A stretch of DNA of 64,000 bases from JACCTH01 sp050741915. Lineage in GTDB: Bacteria; Actinomycetota; Acidimicrobiia; Spongiisociales; ZC4RG35. A program made the position numbers and the translations under genes. The notes beneath the pieces are model-generated. The model worked only from the letters and a program-made list of their open reading frames with translations, was not told where the DNA came from and ran no database searches. Numbering within the stretch: position 1 is the first letter of the stretch; the number at the start of each line of letters is the position of its first letter. The stretch is from contig JBOGEX010000110.1 in the NCBI GenBank assembly GCA_050741915.1, forward strand, positions 62,001 through 126,000. The letters are read 5' to 3'. This document shows, in pieces, positions 34,360 through 43,031 of the stretch.

Positions 34360-35103
34360 CTAGAGCTTCTGCACGGACTGTGGATCGAAGCCAAACGGCA
34401 GCTCCAACCGATGCTCTCGAAGGAGCTTGCGATCGGAGAGAATTGCCGGTGTCGGCCCGTCGGCGACGATCCGTCCGCCGTCCATGATGACCGCCCGCGG
34501 ACAAAGCTCGAGGACGAAGGGCAGGTCGTGGCTGACAACGAGCTGGGTAGTGGGGAGCGAAGACAAAAGGGCCACCAACTCTCGCCGCCCAGCCGGATCG
34601 AGATTGGAGGTTGGTTCGTCGAGGACGAGGAGTTCGGAGTCGGAGGCGAGCACCGTGGCTATTGCCACCTTCCGCCGCTCGCCTCCCGAAAGGTGATGAG
34701 GGGCGCGATCGGCGAGATGCCACTCCCCGACTGAATGGAGAGCGTTCTTCGCCCTCTCTTCGACTTCGTCGCCTGAGAACCCGAAGTTGGTCGGCCCGAA
34801 CGCAACGTCATCGAAGACAGTCGGCATGAACAGTTGATCGTCGGGATCCTGAAAAACGAGACCAACCCGGCGCCTGATCTCACGGAGGGTTCCGTCCGTC
34901 AGAACCAACTCCCCCAGGCTGATGGTTCCGCTCGCTGCTCGCAGGATCCCATTGAGATGAAGCACGAAGGTGGTCTTGCCGGCGCCGTTCGGTCCCAACA
35001 TCCCCACCCTCTCGCCAGCCTCGATGGCCATAGTCACCTCTCGCAGTACCTCGGTGCCGTCCGGGTAGGAGAAGGAGAGATCGGAGACGTCGAGCCGGGT
35101 CAA
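34360..35103 (-). CDS. nikO: Nickel/cobalt ECF transporter ATPase (NikO/CbiO)
   Basis: 247 residues from TTG 35103, whose bases overlap the stop of the upstream permease gene (TTGA); longer in-frame starts fall inside that gene. ABC ATPase motifs: GPNGAGKTT, QDPDDQLFMPTV (a Q-loop form typical of ECF-type ATPases), LSGGERRK and LLVLDEPTSNLDP. It powers metal uptake with the NikQ and NikM subunits. The Nur box ahead of nikM makes nickel the likelier cargo; cobalt cannot be excluded on sequence. Confidence 0.9.
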   Translation of the reverse strand: MTRLDVSDLSFSYPDGTEVLREVTMAIEAGERVGMLGPNGAGKTTFVLHLNGILRAASGTISLGELVLTDGTLREIRRRVGLVFQDPDDQLFMPTVFDDVAFGPTNFGFSGDEVEERAKNALHSVGEWHLADRAPHHLSGGERRKVAIATVLASDSELLVLDEPTSNLDPAGRRELVALLSSLPTTQLVVSHDLPFVLELCPRAVIMDGGRIVADGPTPAILSDRKLLREHRLELPFGFDPQSVQKL

Positions 35104-35861
35104 AGAACGCGGGCAGTCAACATGATGGCGCCGGCCACGATGCCAGGCACGAGACCGGTCAGCCATCGGGAAACGGGAATGGTCTCTCGAGCTGCCGTGC
35201 GCCAATTGCCGTCGTAACCCCTCGCCAGCATGGCCTGGTAGACGCGTTCACCGCGTTCGTAGGACCGGATGAAGAGAGCTCCGGCCGAGACGGCCACGGG
35301 CTTCCAGTCGAATACCGAACGGGGCTCATAGCCTCTGGCGGCCATGGCGGTCCGGGTACGACGGAATTCCGCAGCGACCACCTCGAGGTAGCGGATCATG
35401 AACGAGGCGATGGCCACCAGCACCGCCGGGACTCGCAACCGCGAGAGTCCCGCCAGGATGTCGGACACCTCCGTCGTGGCCGCCAGCAAAACAGAAGCGC
35501 CGGCCCCCAGCGTCGCCTTGGCGAGGAGATTCCAGGCGCCGAGCAGACCGGCCGCCGACACTGTCAGCGGGCCTAGCTCGACTCGAGGTCCTGCCCCAAC
35601 GAATGGGAGTAGCAAGGCAAAGGCAACGAAGGGCAGATCGATGGCGAGGCGGGTCAGGAAGAAACGAGCCGGCACCTCGGACAGGATCAGCACCGCCATC
35701 AGGATCACTGTGAACGCGCTAAATGCCCACACCGCCTGTGGTGGAGTGGAGACAACCGCCAGTACGAATGCCAGCAGTCCGACGAGCTTTACTGCAGCTG
35801 GCAGGCGGTGGATTGAGCTGTGCCCGTGGAAATGAAGGGCGTGAGCGTGGCCGCCGCTCAC
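35100..35861 (-). CDS. nikQ: ECF transporter transmembrane subunit (NikQ/CbiQ)
   Basis: 253 residues from GTG 35861, overlapping the nikM stop (GTGA). Several membrane helices, with two conserved cytoplasmic coupling motifs of the CbiQ family: RTRTAMAARGYEPR and ERGERVYQAMLARGYDG (the A-R-G pairs that dock onto the ATPase). It links the NikO ATPase to the NikM substrate-binding subunit. It opens with a histidine-rich tail (GGHAHALHFHGHSS) that could bind metal ions. Confidence 0.9.
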   Translation of the reverse strand: MSGGHAHALHFHGHSSIHRLPAAVKLVGLLAFVLAVVSTPPQAVWAFSAFTVILMAVLILSEVPARFFLTRLAIDLPFVAFALLLPFVGAGPRVELGPLTVSAAGLLGAWNLLAKATLGAGASVLLAATTEVSDILAGLSRLRVPAVLVAIASFMIRYLEVVAAEFRRTRTAMAARGYEPRSVFDWKPVAVSAGALFIRSYERGERVYQAMLARGYDGNWRTAARETIPVSRWLTGLVPGIVAGAIMLTARVL

Positions 35862-36829
35862 GCTGATCGACGTCGACGCAAGAGCGTTGCCAGAATCAAT
35901 CCCACGACAAAGGTTGCCGCAACTCCAATGGCCCCGGCGAGGATGGTGCCGGTTCGTTCGCTCTCGATCCCGCTCACGCCATAGTCAGCCAGCGGTCCGC
36001 CTACCGTGTGATCCTGGGCCGAATCGATGATCCCGGTATCGATCGCCACTCGCTCTAGCCCGTCGGGATCGCCGGACGCGATCGGGGCAACCACGAACAC
36101 GAGGGCCAGAGCCACGATTAGCCCACCGACGATGAAGGTGATGATGCTGCCCCGGCTCGGAGCAGTATCGGCTCGCTGCAGATTGAGATCGGACACCCCT
36201 TTAACCAAATCCGGACGCACTGCGAGCACTGCTCCAACCGCCAATGCCGTGATGATTCCCTCACCGATGCCGATCAGGGCGTGCACTCCCACCATCGCCT
36301 GAAAGACGGTCTGCAATGGTGCGCCCCCTTCGCCACCGATCGCATACTCGAGGACGAAGCCCAGCGACGACGCCACCACCGAGATACCCGCCGCGATCAT
36401 CGAGACGATCATCACCGTCGGCGCTCCCTTGGGCAGAGCCTTCATCAAGCCCCGAAAGACACCCCACCCCACGAGCGCGGTCACTAGAGCCATGTTGAGG
36501 ACGTTCAGACTGAGAGCTATCACCCCTCCGTCGGCAAACATCAACGCCTGCACGACCACCACCACAGTTACGGCCAGCGCTCCCAACCAGGGGCCAAGGA
36601 GGAGCGCGGCCAGCGCCCCCCCGAGGAGGTGGCCGCTGGTGCCGGCTGCCACCGGAAAGTTGAGCATCTGCACCGCAAAGATGAAGGCGGCGGTGAGACC
36701 GGCGAACGGGATCTGGCGCTCGGCCAGGTCCTGACCGGTCCGGCGTAAAGAAGCACCCAACCCGCCCACCGCGACCACTCCAGCCCCGGTCGCCGTGGCC
36801 ACATTGATAAAACCGTCCGGAATATGCAT
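35858..36829 (-). CDS. nikM: Nickel/cobalt substrate-binding membrane subunit fused to a PDGLE (NikN/CbiN-like) domain
   Basis: 323 residues from ATG 36829, chosen because CbiM/NikM proteins must begin M-H-I-P-D-G so that the N-terminus and His2 hold the metal; GGGAG lies upstream. About six helices follow, with GTSGHLLGG and FADGGV conserved. The last third adds SGDPDGLERVAIDTG and a further C-terminal helix, the PDGLE domain that is otherwise a separate NikN protein. First gene of nikMQO, preceded by a Nur box. Confidence 0.92.
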   Translation of the reverse strand: MHIPDGFINVATATGAGVVAVGGLGASLRRTGQDLAERQIPFAGLTAAFIFAVQMLNFPVAAGTSGHLLGGALAALLLGPWLGALAVTVVVVVQALMFADGGVIALSLNVLNMALVTALVGWGVFRGLMKALPKGAPTVMIVSMIAAGISVVASSLGFVLEYAIGGEGGAPLQTVFQAMVGVHALIGIGEGIITALAVGAVLAVRPDLVKGVSDLNLQRADTAPSRGSIITFIVGGLIVALALVFVVAPIASGDPDGLERVAIDTGIIDSAQDHTVGGPLADYGVSGIESERTGTILAGAIGVAATFVVGLILATLLRRRRSA

Positions 36830-36851
36830 GAGTGTTTCTCCCGTCCGCCTT

Positions 36852-36870
36852 ATTGCAAGCTGATTGCAAT
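36852..36870. promoter_or_regulatory. Nur box (nickel-responsive operator)
   Basis: TTGCAA (36853-36858), five bases GCTGA, TTGCAA (36864-36869), flanked by A and T so that the full palindrome is ATTGCA-N7-TGCAAT. This matches the Streptomyces Nur operator consensus, an inverted TTGCAA pair with 5-bp spacing. It lies 23 bp upstream of the nikM start and next to the Fur-family gene, so nickel-bound regulator would block nikMQO. Confidence 0.8.
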
Positions 36871-36884
36871 TATAGCCGAGACGA

Positions 36885-37331
36885 CTAGCCGGCACAGTCG
36901 AGGCAGCGGCCGACGAGGGCGAAATGCACCGACCTCATGGCGAAATCATGTTCCTGGGCGAGTTCGGACATCGCCTCTACGACCGCCGCCATCTCCACGT
37001 CGACCGTACGACCGCAACCCTCACAGACCAGGTGATGATGAGCGAGGTGATCGCGGATCGGGTCGTCGCTGAGATGGACCACTCCGGGACCGTGGCCAAG
37101 ATGAATGTGGTGGAGAAGACCCTGTTCCTCGAGGGCGTCGATGCTGCGATAGATGGTCGAGGCGACGACGTTTCCTCCGACCCGCTGATTGACCCGCTCC
37201 AGCAAGGCGGAAGCGGTGAGGTGGTCGAGGTGAGACTCGGCCAACACCTCGCAGACTGCCCGCCGGGCTTTGGTTATCCGCAAGCCCGATCGCCGCAGAG
37301 CCCCGATCAGTTCCTCGGCTTCAACGTGCAC
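36885..37331 (-). CDS. nur: Fur-family metalloregulator, probably nickel-responsive Nur
   Basis: 148 residues from GTG. A winged helix (SGLRITKARRAVCEVLAESHLDHLTASALLERV, then STIYRSIDALEEQGLLHHIHLG) precedes the metal-binding dimer domain with HLAHHHLVCEGCGRTVDVE and a closing GRCLDCAG cysteine pair. Fur, Zur and Nur cannot be told apart by motif alone; the adjacent nikMQO genes and the Nur-type operator make Nur the best reading. It lies 16 nt after trpD, probably in one transcript with it, and its 3' end is 56 bp before nikM. Confidence 0.85.
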   Translation of the reverse strand: MHVEAEELIGALRRSGLRITKARRAVCEVLAESHLDHLTASALLERVNQRVGGNVVASTIYRSIDALEEQGLLHHIHLGHGPGVVHLSDDPIRDHLAHHHLVCEGCGRTVDVEMAAVVEAMSELAQEHDFAMRSVHFALVGRCLDCAG

Positions 37332-37347
37332 CGAGCCAGGTTAAGGG

Positions 37348-38379
37348 CTAACCCCTGGCAAGCTGCTGGCTGCGCTCCACCGTCCTCTCGAGCACCTCGC
37401 GGGCAGCACCGGAATCGATCGAGCGCCGGGCGAGGTCGACCGCCTCGACGAAACCGGCGGCGAGCTCACCGGCCACCAGCGCTGGGGCGGCATTCACCAA
37501 AACTGCGTCCCGGCGAGGCCCTTCCTCTCCCTCGAGCACCGTACGAAGGATCGCCACGTTCTCACCGACATCGCCCCCGGCAAGCTGGTCGATACTGACC
37601 CTCCCCACCCCGAAGTCCTCCGGAGTGAACTCGGCCTGCGTCAGCTCTCCATCCTTCCACCGATGAATCAGGGTCGGCCCGGTGGGAACGATCTCGTCGA
37701 TCCCTCCCTCGCCGCAGAACACGAACGAGTAGATCGAGCCCAGCCTCGCCAGCACGCCGATCATCCTCTCGGCCATCACCGGATCCGACACACCCACCGC
37801 CTGACGGCGAGCACCGGCGGGGTTGGCCAACGGTCCCAGGAAGTTGAAGACGGTGCGGATGCCGAGCTCGCGTCGGACCGGCCCCGCGTGTCGAAACGAT
37901 GGGTGGTAGAGCGGGGCGTAGAAGAACGCAAAACCGATCTCGTGGAGAAGAGCCAGATTGGCTTCCACCGGGAGATCGACAATGACTCCCAAACCCTCGA
38001 GAACATCAGCCGATCCACAGCGAGAGGACACCGAACGATTGCCGTGCTTGGCAACTCGAGCGCCGGCTCCAGCGGCGACAAAAGCGGCGGTGGTGGAGAT
38101 GTTGAAAGTCCCCGCACGGTCGCCCCCGGTCCCGACCAAGTCGACCAAACGATCTCGTTCGAAGTTGCCTTCGACCGGTACCGCCGCCGCCCGAATGGCC
38201 TCGGTCATGCCGGTCATCTCGTCTGTTGTCTCCCCCTTCATCCGCCAGGCGACGATCAGCGCGGCAATCTGGGCAGGCGTCGCCTCGCCGTTCATCACCG
38301 CCTCCATGGCCCGGCGAGCCTCCTCACGAGTGAGGTCAACGCGAGAGCTGAGGCGAGCGAGTGTGACGGGCCAGTCCAA
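37348..38379 (-). CDS. trpD: Anthranilate phosphoribosyltransferase
   Basis: 343 residues. Joins anthranilate to phosphoribosyl pyrophosphate, the second step of tryptophan synthesis. Motifs: VGTGGDRAGTFNIST (about 86-100, PRPP binding), KHGNRSVSSRCGSADVLEGLG, NFLGPLANPA and the metal-binding DEI in GGIDEIVPTG. Length is typical. No other trp gene is next to it, so the pathway is scattered; it seems to share a transcript with nur. Confidence 0.96.
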   Translation of the reverse strand: MDWPVTLARLSSRVDLTREEARRAMEAVMNGEATPAQIAALIVAWRMKGETTDEMTGMTEAIRAAAVPVEGNFERDRLVDLVGTGGDRAGTFNISTTAAFVAAGAGARVAKHGNRSVSSRCGSADVLEGLGVIVDLPVEANLALLHEIGFAFFYAPLYHPSFRHAGPVRRELGIRTVFNFLGPLANPAGARRQAVGVSDPVMAERMIGVLARLGSIYSFVFCGEGGIDEIVPTGPTLIHRWKDGELTQAEFTPEDFGVGRVSIDQLAGGDVGENVAILRTVLEGEEGPRRDAVLVNAAPALVAGELAAGFVEAVDLARRSIDSGAAREVLERTVERSQQLARG

Positions 38380-38439
38380 CGGGCGGCGAGTGTATCCGCG
38401 AACCAGCCTTGCTCCCCCGGTAGAATTTCAGTCATCGCG

Positions 38440-38871
38440 ATGCTGTTTTTCACCTACGGCGGAATGATGAACCCCGAACAACTGACCAAGTTCGCACCCA
38501 AGGCGAGCTTCCAATTCATCGCCCATCTCCCCGAGACCCGGCTGACATTTCCCAACCCTGACGGCCGCCCTTCTATCGAGCCGGCCCCTGGCAACACGGT
38601 CTGGGGAGCGGTGTTCAAGGTTTCCTCATCCGAGCTGAAGGCGATCAGCGCTCACGAGGAATCCCGCGGGCGCCGGCTCCAAAAGGACATCAGGGCCGTC
38701 GACCGATCCGGCAACAAATACCCAGTGGCCGTGTTCGCCGCCCCGGACAACACCGAGCGCCACCCTCCCTCGAAGGAGTACATGGAGAAGGTGGTCTCCG
38801 GGGCCCGCCACTGGCAGCTCCCGACGGGCTGGGTGGCGGGCCTGGAGGACCTAGCCGAAGACGACCTTTAA
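38440..38871 (+). CDS. Gamma-glutamylcyclotransferase-like (GGCT/AIG2 fold) protein
   Basis: 143 residues from ATG 38440; the long frame upstream runs antisense through trpD and is not coding. It starts MLFFTYGGMMNPEQL, matching the YGSNM opening of the fold, and has the later hydrophobic strand YPVAVFAAPDN and a helix SKEYMEKVVSGARHW. These proteins release 5-oxoproline from gamma-glutamyl compounds when a catalytic glutamate is present; that residue could be in SAHEES but is not certain. Its stop overlaps that of the aquaporin gene by 4 bp (TTAA). Confidence 0.7.
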   Translation: MLFFTYGGMMNPEQLTKFAPKASFQFIAHLPETRLTFPNPDGRPSIEPAPGNTVWGAVFKVSSSELKAISAHEESRGRRLQKDIRAVDRSGNKYPVAVFAAPDNTERHPPSKEYMEKVVSGARHWQLPTGWVAGLEDLAEDDL

Positions 38872-39515
38872 GCCGGCGCCTCGTCGCCGCCAAACATCCG
38901 CCAGAAAACCCAGGCGATGGCTCCACCGGCGAGCGGTGCCAATAGGTAGATCCAGACATTGGCCAGGTCTCCCGCGATCAATGCGGGCCCAAATGAGCGA
39001 GCAGGATTGACCGACGCTCCCGAGAAGGGGATGCCGGCGAGGTGGACCGCCACCAGCGTAAGGGGAATTACGAACCCGGCTGCGGACAGCGCCATACGAG
39101 TCGAGGCAAGGATCACCAGCACAAAAATCAGAGTGAGGACGAACTCCATCAAGAGCCCGACCCCAGTCCCGACCGGATTGGTGACGGTGGCTGCCACCCC
39201 CGCGCGGTCTGTCACGGCCAGCACCACGGCTGAGGCCACGATAGCTCCGACTATCTGGCCGATCCAGTAGCCGATCAGGTCGGAAGTGCCGGTCCTCTTG
39301 TCGAGCCACATCGCCAGGGTCACCGCCGGGTTGAAGTGGCCGCCAGAGACGTGGCCCACGGCGTAGACGGCGGCCATCAGTCCCAAGCCGAATCCGAACG
39401 GAACGGCCACCATCACCGGACTGCCTGTGGCGGCGGCAGCCAGTACCGACATCGAGCCGACAAACACCAGAATGAAGGTGCCCAAGAGTTCGGCCAGGTA
39501 CTTGTTGATCGTCAA
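38868..39515 (-). CDS. Aquaporin/MIP-family channel
   Basis: 215 residues from TTG 39515, seven bases after AAAGGAG. Six membrane helices and the two pore half-helices HFNPAVTLAM and SVNPARSFGPALI, with both asparagine-proline-alanine motifs intact. The short loop before the second motif and the histidine in TLVAVHLAGIPF fit a water-selective AqpZ-type pore rather than a glycerol channel. Located in the cell membrane. Confidence 0.92.
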   Translation of the reverse strand: MTINKYLAELLGTFILVFVGSMSVLAAAATGSPVMVAVPFGFGLGLMAAVYAVGHVSGGHFNPAVTLAMWLDKRTGTSDLIGYWIGQIVGAIVASAVVLAVTDRAGVAATVTNPVGTGVGLLMEFVLTLIFVLVILASTRMALSAAGFVIPLTLVAVHLAGIPFSGASVNPARSFGPALIAGDLANVWIYLLAPLAGGAIAWVFWRMFGGDEAPA

Positions 39516-39578
39516 GGAAAGCTCCTTTCTCGCCCCAAAGCCTACGGCTCCATTGGTTCGCGGCCCGGCATCACCACA

Positions 39579-39950
39579 TTGTTAGGTGTCCTGCGCCCGA
39601 AGGCGATCCTGATTGGAATCGGCGGAGGGGTCCTCGGCTCGGGTCTGACCTTCGCTCTGGCTGCCCTGGTGGCGCGGCTGGCGAGATCTGAGACCATGGC
39701 CGGTGTCGCTCTCATGCTCTCGGTGTTGGTCGGGTTCGGTCTTGCCGGCTTCGTGGCGGGACGCATGGCGCCAGTCAACGGTCGCTTTCATGGTTCGGTC
39801 ACAGCCCTCATCGTGGCCGGGATGGTCGTCGCCACGGCCACCATCGGAGGTAGTCCAGCGCCGCTGGGATCGGTTCTGTTGCTGGCCTTGATTGCCATCG
39901 TGATCGGCGGGATCGGCGGCAGCCTGGGAGCTCGGCGATCTCGCGTGTAA
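39579..39950 (+). CDS. Small four-helix membrane protein
   Basis: 123 residues from TTG 39579; the upstream frame overlaps the aquaporin gene and its ribosome site and is not coding. Four hydrophobic helices (LIGIGGGVLGSGLTFALAALVA, MLSVLVGFGLAGFVAGRMA, VTALIVAGMVVATATIGG, VLLLALIAIVIGGIGGSLG) and few charges. It resembles small TIGR04086-like membrane proteins in layout, but I cannot assign a function. It ends 8 nt before the RNase P RNA. Confidence 0.55.
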   Translation: MLGVLRPKAILIGIGGGVLGSGLTFALAALVARLARSETMAGVALMLSVLVGFGLAGFVAGRMAPVNGRFHGSVTALIVAGMVVATATIGGSPAPLGSVLLLALIAIVIGGIGGSLGARRSRV

Positions 39951-39958
39951 AATAGGCA

Positions 39959-40315
<357 letters not shown>

Positions 40316-40320
40316 AGCCT

Positions 40321-40357
40321 CAAACCCCCTCTGAGCAGGGGGTTTGGGCTTTTCTTG
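40321..40357 (+). terminator. Rho-independent terminator of rnpB
   Basis: CAAACCCCCT-CTGAGC-AGGGGGTTTG forms a strong stem directly after RNase P RNA, followed by GGCTTTTCTT. This is the clearest intrinsic terminator in the window. Confidence 0.92.
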
Positions 40358-40523
40358 GGCCTTCAAAAGGACCTCGTGACACAGATGTGACACACGAGCG
40401 CGGGTCCACGATCGGCTTGACGCGCCTGTGGCAGAGGAGGACGAGGCGGTCAACGTCGTCGTTAGGCTGGCGTCCGTGTCGCTGCTGACTCCGCTGCTGG
40501 AAGGGGCCTGGCTCACCTGAGCC

Positions 40524-40943
40524 GTGCCGATGCTCGAGCCGATCGAGAACCACCTCCGTCCCAACGAGGTCTTGGACCCGGCTGCGGATCTGGTCGTTCG
40601 GGGGTGGCCTCTCACCATCGACGGGATCCTGCGAAACGCAGACGCTACGCGGAACCGCTTCTCGCGCAGTGGTGCTCCGTTCATCGCTGTATCGGCCGAG
40701 GTGACTATCGCAGGATGGGACCTCGACGCCATCCTGTCCGGCCCGAGGCTGCGCACCAGGAGCCGGTATGCCTCTGCGCCGGTTGGGGCTGTGCAGGCTG
40801 CGGGATTCGAGCTGTTGGCGACGTTCGTCGCCCCTCACTACAGCATCGTTCTGCCGACCTACACTGAGAATGTGGTCCAGCGGCTCCTCGACGTACTCGG
40901 CGAGCCGATGCCCAACCTGCACTTCATAGGAAGAAAGTCATGA
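40524..40943 (+). CDS. Conserved hypothetical protein, first of a coupled pair
   Basis: 139 residues from GTG (ATG 40530 is also possible). Typical stretches are DPAADLVVRGWPLTIDGILRNADATRNRFSRSG, FIAVSAEVTI and APHYSIVLPTYTENVVQRLLDVLG. I recall similar actinobacterial protein pairs near integrase genes, which suggests a two-gene accessory module, but no function is known to me. An ATGA overlap joins it to the next gene, so they are translated together. There is no signal peptide or membrane segment. Confidence 0.7.
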   Translation: MPMLEPIENHLRPNEVLDPAADLVVRGWPLTIDGILRNADATRNRFSRSGAPFIAVSAEVTIAGWDLDAILSGPRLRTRSRYASAPVGAVQAAGFELLATFVAPHYSIVLPTYTENVVQRLLDVLGEPMPNLHFIGRKS

Positions 40944-41218
40944 CGAAGCCTGACCGCGTGCTAGTCACGCTGCCTGCCGATGTCCAGCAGATCGATGACA
41001 CCGGGTTCGTATGGTCCTTCCTCGACGAGGCCTCAGAGCCGGAAAGAGTACGGCCCGGCGCCCTGATCGTGGCCGGCGACCCGGTGGAGCCCTTCTTGGC
41101 CCGGGTGGTCGATATCGTCGACGGTCCCGACGGACGAGCGATCGTCCACCTCGACGTGCTCGGCATTCCCGACCAAACCATCGACGAGCTGCGCCACGCC
41201 CGTCTCCTTCCCAGATAG
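40940..41218 (+). CDS. Conserved hypothetical protein, second of a coupled pair
   Basis: 92 acidic residues from ATG 40940, overlapping the previous stop (ATGA). It begins MTKPDRVLVTLPADVQQIDDTGFVWSFLDEA and contains VRPGALIVAGDPVEPFLARVVDIVDG, which reads as a small beta-barrel. The larger basic partner with a smaller acidic protein resembles a toxin-antitoxin or binding pair, but that is only a size and coupling argument. An integrase remnant converges 19 nt downstream. Confidence 0.65.
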   Translation: MTKPDRVLVTLPADVQQIDDTGFVWSFLDEASEPERVRPGALIVAGDPVEPFLARVVDIVDGPDGRAIVHLDVLGIPDQTIDELRHARLLPR

Positions 41219-41237
41219 GAGCAAGCTCCCGCCTGCG

Positions 41238-41735
41238 TCAGGCCTCCACTGTGACGTCTCTCGTAGGAAGGTGGGAAGAAAGCGCCGCACCGAGCGCCTG
41301 ATCGACCGCGTCGATAGTTCGCTTGTCGTCGTCGGGCCACAGGTGCGAGTACGTGTTGAGGGTCTCCTGAGCGATGGCATGGCCGAGCCGCTTCTGGACC
41401 ACCACCACCGAGCAGCCTGATGCGATCAGCATGTTGGTGTAGTGGTGGCGCAGCTCATGGAAGCCTCCTCGCTCGGGAAGGGGAACTCCGGCCTGGGCAG
41501 CTGCCTGACGGAACGTGCCCGCGAAGCTGTTTCGACGAACCGGCAGTCCGCGAGCCGTTGTGAAGATTAGGCCCTCGGGCCCCCGACCGAATCGGCCAAG
41601 ATGAGCGGCGAGCTCGTCGGCAACAACCGAGGGAAGCGGCACCACTCGGTTCGATGCTGGCCTCTTCGGTGGGCCGAGGCGCGGCTCTCCACGCGTCGGG
41701 GTGATGAACTGGCGGTCCACCGTAACCATGCGCCG
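41238..41735 (-). pseudogene. 5'-truncated tyrosine integrase
   Basis: About 165 codons encode the C-terminal catalytic half of a phage-type tyrosine recombinase: GGFHELRHHYTNMLIASG (H-x-x-R), VQKRLGHAIAQETLNTYSHLW with the second histidine and the nucleophilic tyrosine. The N-terminal DNA-binding domain and the first catalytic arginine are missing; upstream of RRMVTVDRQ the frame loses all resemblance to the family. It is the relic of a mobile element near rnpB. Confidence 0.8.
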
Positions 41736-41959
41736 GGTGTCGGGAATAAGGCTCCAAATCCCTCGCTCGGCAACACGACCTCTAGAACTGACAGTCGATG
41801 TCGAAACGTCCGCTCGTTCAACTGCGGCGCACGCGGCAGGATTGGCTAAAGCCAGCAGCAAGACGATGATCGGCCAGACGCCCACCCCTCTGGCTTCGAT
41901 AAGGGAAACCCTCGCCAACGAGGGGTCCAACCCCGACCCGCCGCGGCCCGAGATTTCTG

Positions 41960-42319
41960 TTAATCGAGCGCGTGTCGGCGGAGATCATCGAGACCGGCAA
42001 ATTCGAGCGTGGCCGCGTGCGTGGCTTCGAGCCGCACCCGGGGAGCCGACCCAGCCTGCAGAGCCTGCACCCAACGGGAGGCGCACAAACACCAGAAATC
42101 TCCTGCCTTGAGCCCCGGGAATCCCGGCAGGGGAGTGGAGAGGTCGTTGCCGACACTTCTCGAAAAGGTAAGGAAGTCGTCGGTCATTTGGGCGCAGACG
42201 GTATGGACTCCGATGTCGTCTGAGCCGGTGTCGCAACAACCGTTGCGATGGAAGCCGGTTACCGGATCCCGGGAACAATCGACCAGGTCGGTGCCAAGCA
42301 CGTTCTTCACCATTTCCAA
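41960..42319 (-). CDS. DUF2237 family protein
   Basis: 119 residues. Begins KNVLGTDLVDCSRDPVTGFHRNGCCDTGSDDIGVHTVCAQMTDDFL, then GNDLSTP, GFPGLKAGDFWCLCASRWVQA and LEATHAATLE. This cysteine-rich pattern is the DUF2237 signature, widespread in bacteria with no assigned activity; the fixed cysteines suggest metal or redox chemistry. It is divergent from the SRAP gene with about 30 nt between starts. Confidence 0.85.
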   Translation of the reverse strand: MEMVKNVLGTDLVDCSRDPVTGFHRNGCCDTGSDDIGVHTVCAQMTDDFLTFSRSVGNDLSTPLPGFPGLKAGDFWCLCASRWVQALQAGSAPRVRLEATHAATLEFAGLDDLRRHALD

Positions 42320-42349
42320 ATCCTACGGACCTGCGAGCAGAATCAGCCG

Positions 42350-43021
42350 ATGTGCGGTCGGTTCTCCCTGTCGGGCGATATCGACTTCTACGCCGATTAC
42401 TTCGGGGCATCGGCGATTGTCGATGGTCTCCCGCCCTCGTGGAACGTTGCCCCCACTGATCATGTGTATGTCGTCGTCGAACGCGAGAGGAAAAGAGTCC
42501 TCCAGACGATGAAGTGGGGCTTGGTCCCGCACTGGGCGAAGGACGCCAGATCGATCCAGATCAATGCCCGGTCGGAGACGGCTGCTACCGCCCCTGCGTT
42601 TCGCGACTCGTTCGCCCGCAAGCGATGTCTGATTCCCGCTGACGGCTTCTACGAATGGGAGCCGCCCGGGCGCATCCCCCATTGGATCCATCGCGCCGAT
42701 GGCTTTCCGGTCGGGTTTGCCGGAATTTGGTCAACGCGCCAGAACGAAGATGGGGAATGGATCAGGACTTGCGCCATCCTCACCACGAAAGGGCAAGGAG
42801 TGATTGCGCCGTTGCACGATCGGATGCCTATTGCGCTACAACCCGATAGCTGGGAAGCGTGGCTTGACCGCGATCTCACCGGTGTCGAGGAGGCTCGACA
42901 GTTTCTACGGCCCATCGACAACGACCTCTGGATGGAGCGAGAGGTGTCCTCGCGGGTGAACAGCGTCCGCAACAACGACGCCCGGCTCCAGGATCCACCC
43001 GAACAGGGCCGCTTAATCTGA
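42350..43021 (+). CDS. SRAP-domain DNA-protein crosslink protein (YedK/HMCES family)
   Basis: 223 residues from ATG 42350; the upstream open frame is antisense to DUF2237. The mature protein must begin with cysteine: MCGRFSL gives Cys2. The other active-site residues are in place: N72 (INARSET), E102 (FYEWEP) and H156 (APLHDRMP). The family caps abasic sites in single-stranded DNA with a covalent thiazolidine link, protecting replication forks. Length is normal. Confidence 0.93.
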   Translation: MCGRFSLSGDIDFYADYFGASAIVDGLPPSWNVAPTDHVYVVVERERKRVLQTMKWGLVPHWAKDARSIQINARSETAATAPAFRDSFARKRCLIPADGFYEWEPPGRIPHWIHRADGFPVGFAGIWSTRQNEDGEWIRTCAILTTKGQGVIAPLHDRMPIALQPDSWEAWLDRDLTGVEEARQFLRPIDNDLWMEREVSSRVNSVRNNDARLQDPPEQGRLI

Positions 43022-43031
43022 TCGCAACTCC

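Noticed and set aside
36829..36884. Cobalamin riboswitch before the transporter operon
   Set aside because: The gap is only about 55 bp and lacks the B12-box; the Nur-type palindrome explains it.
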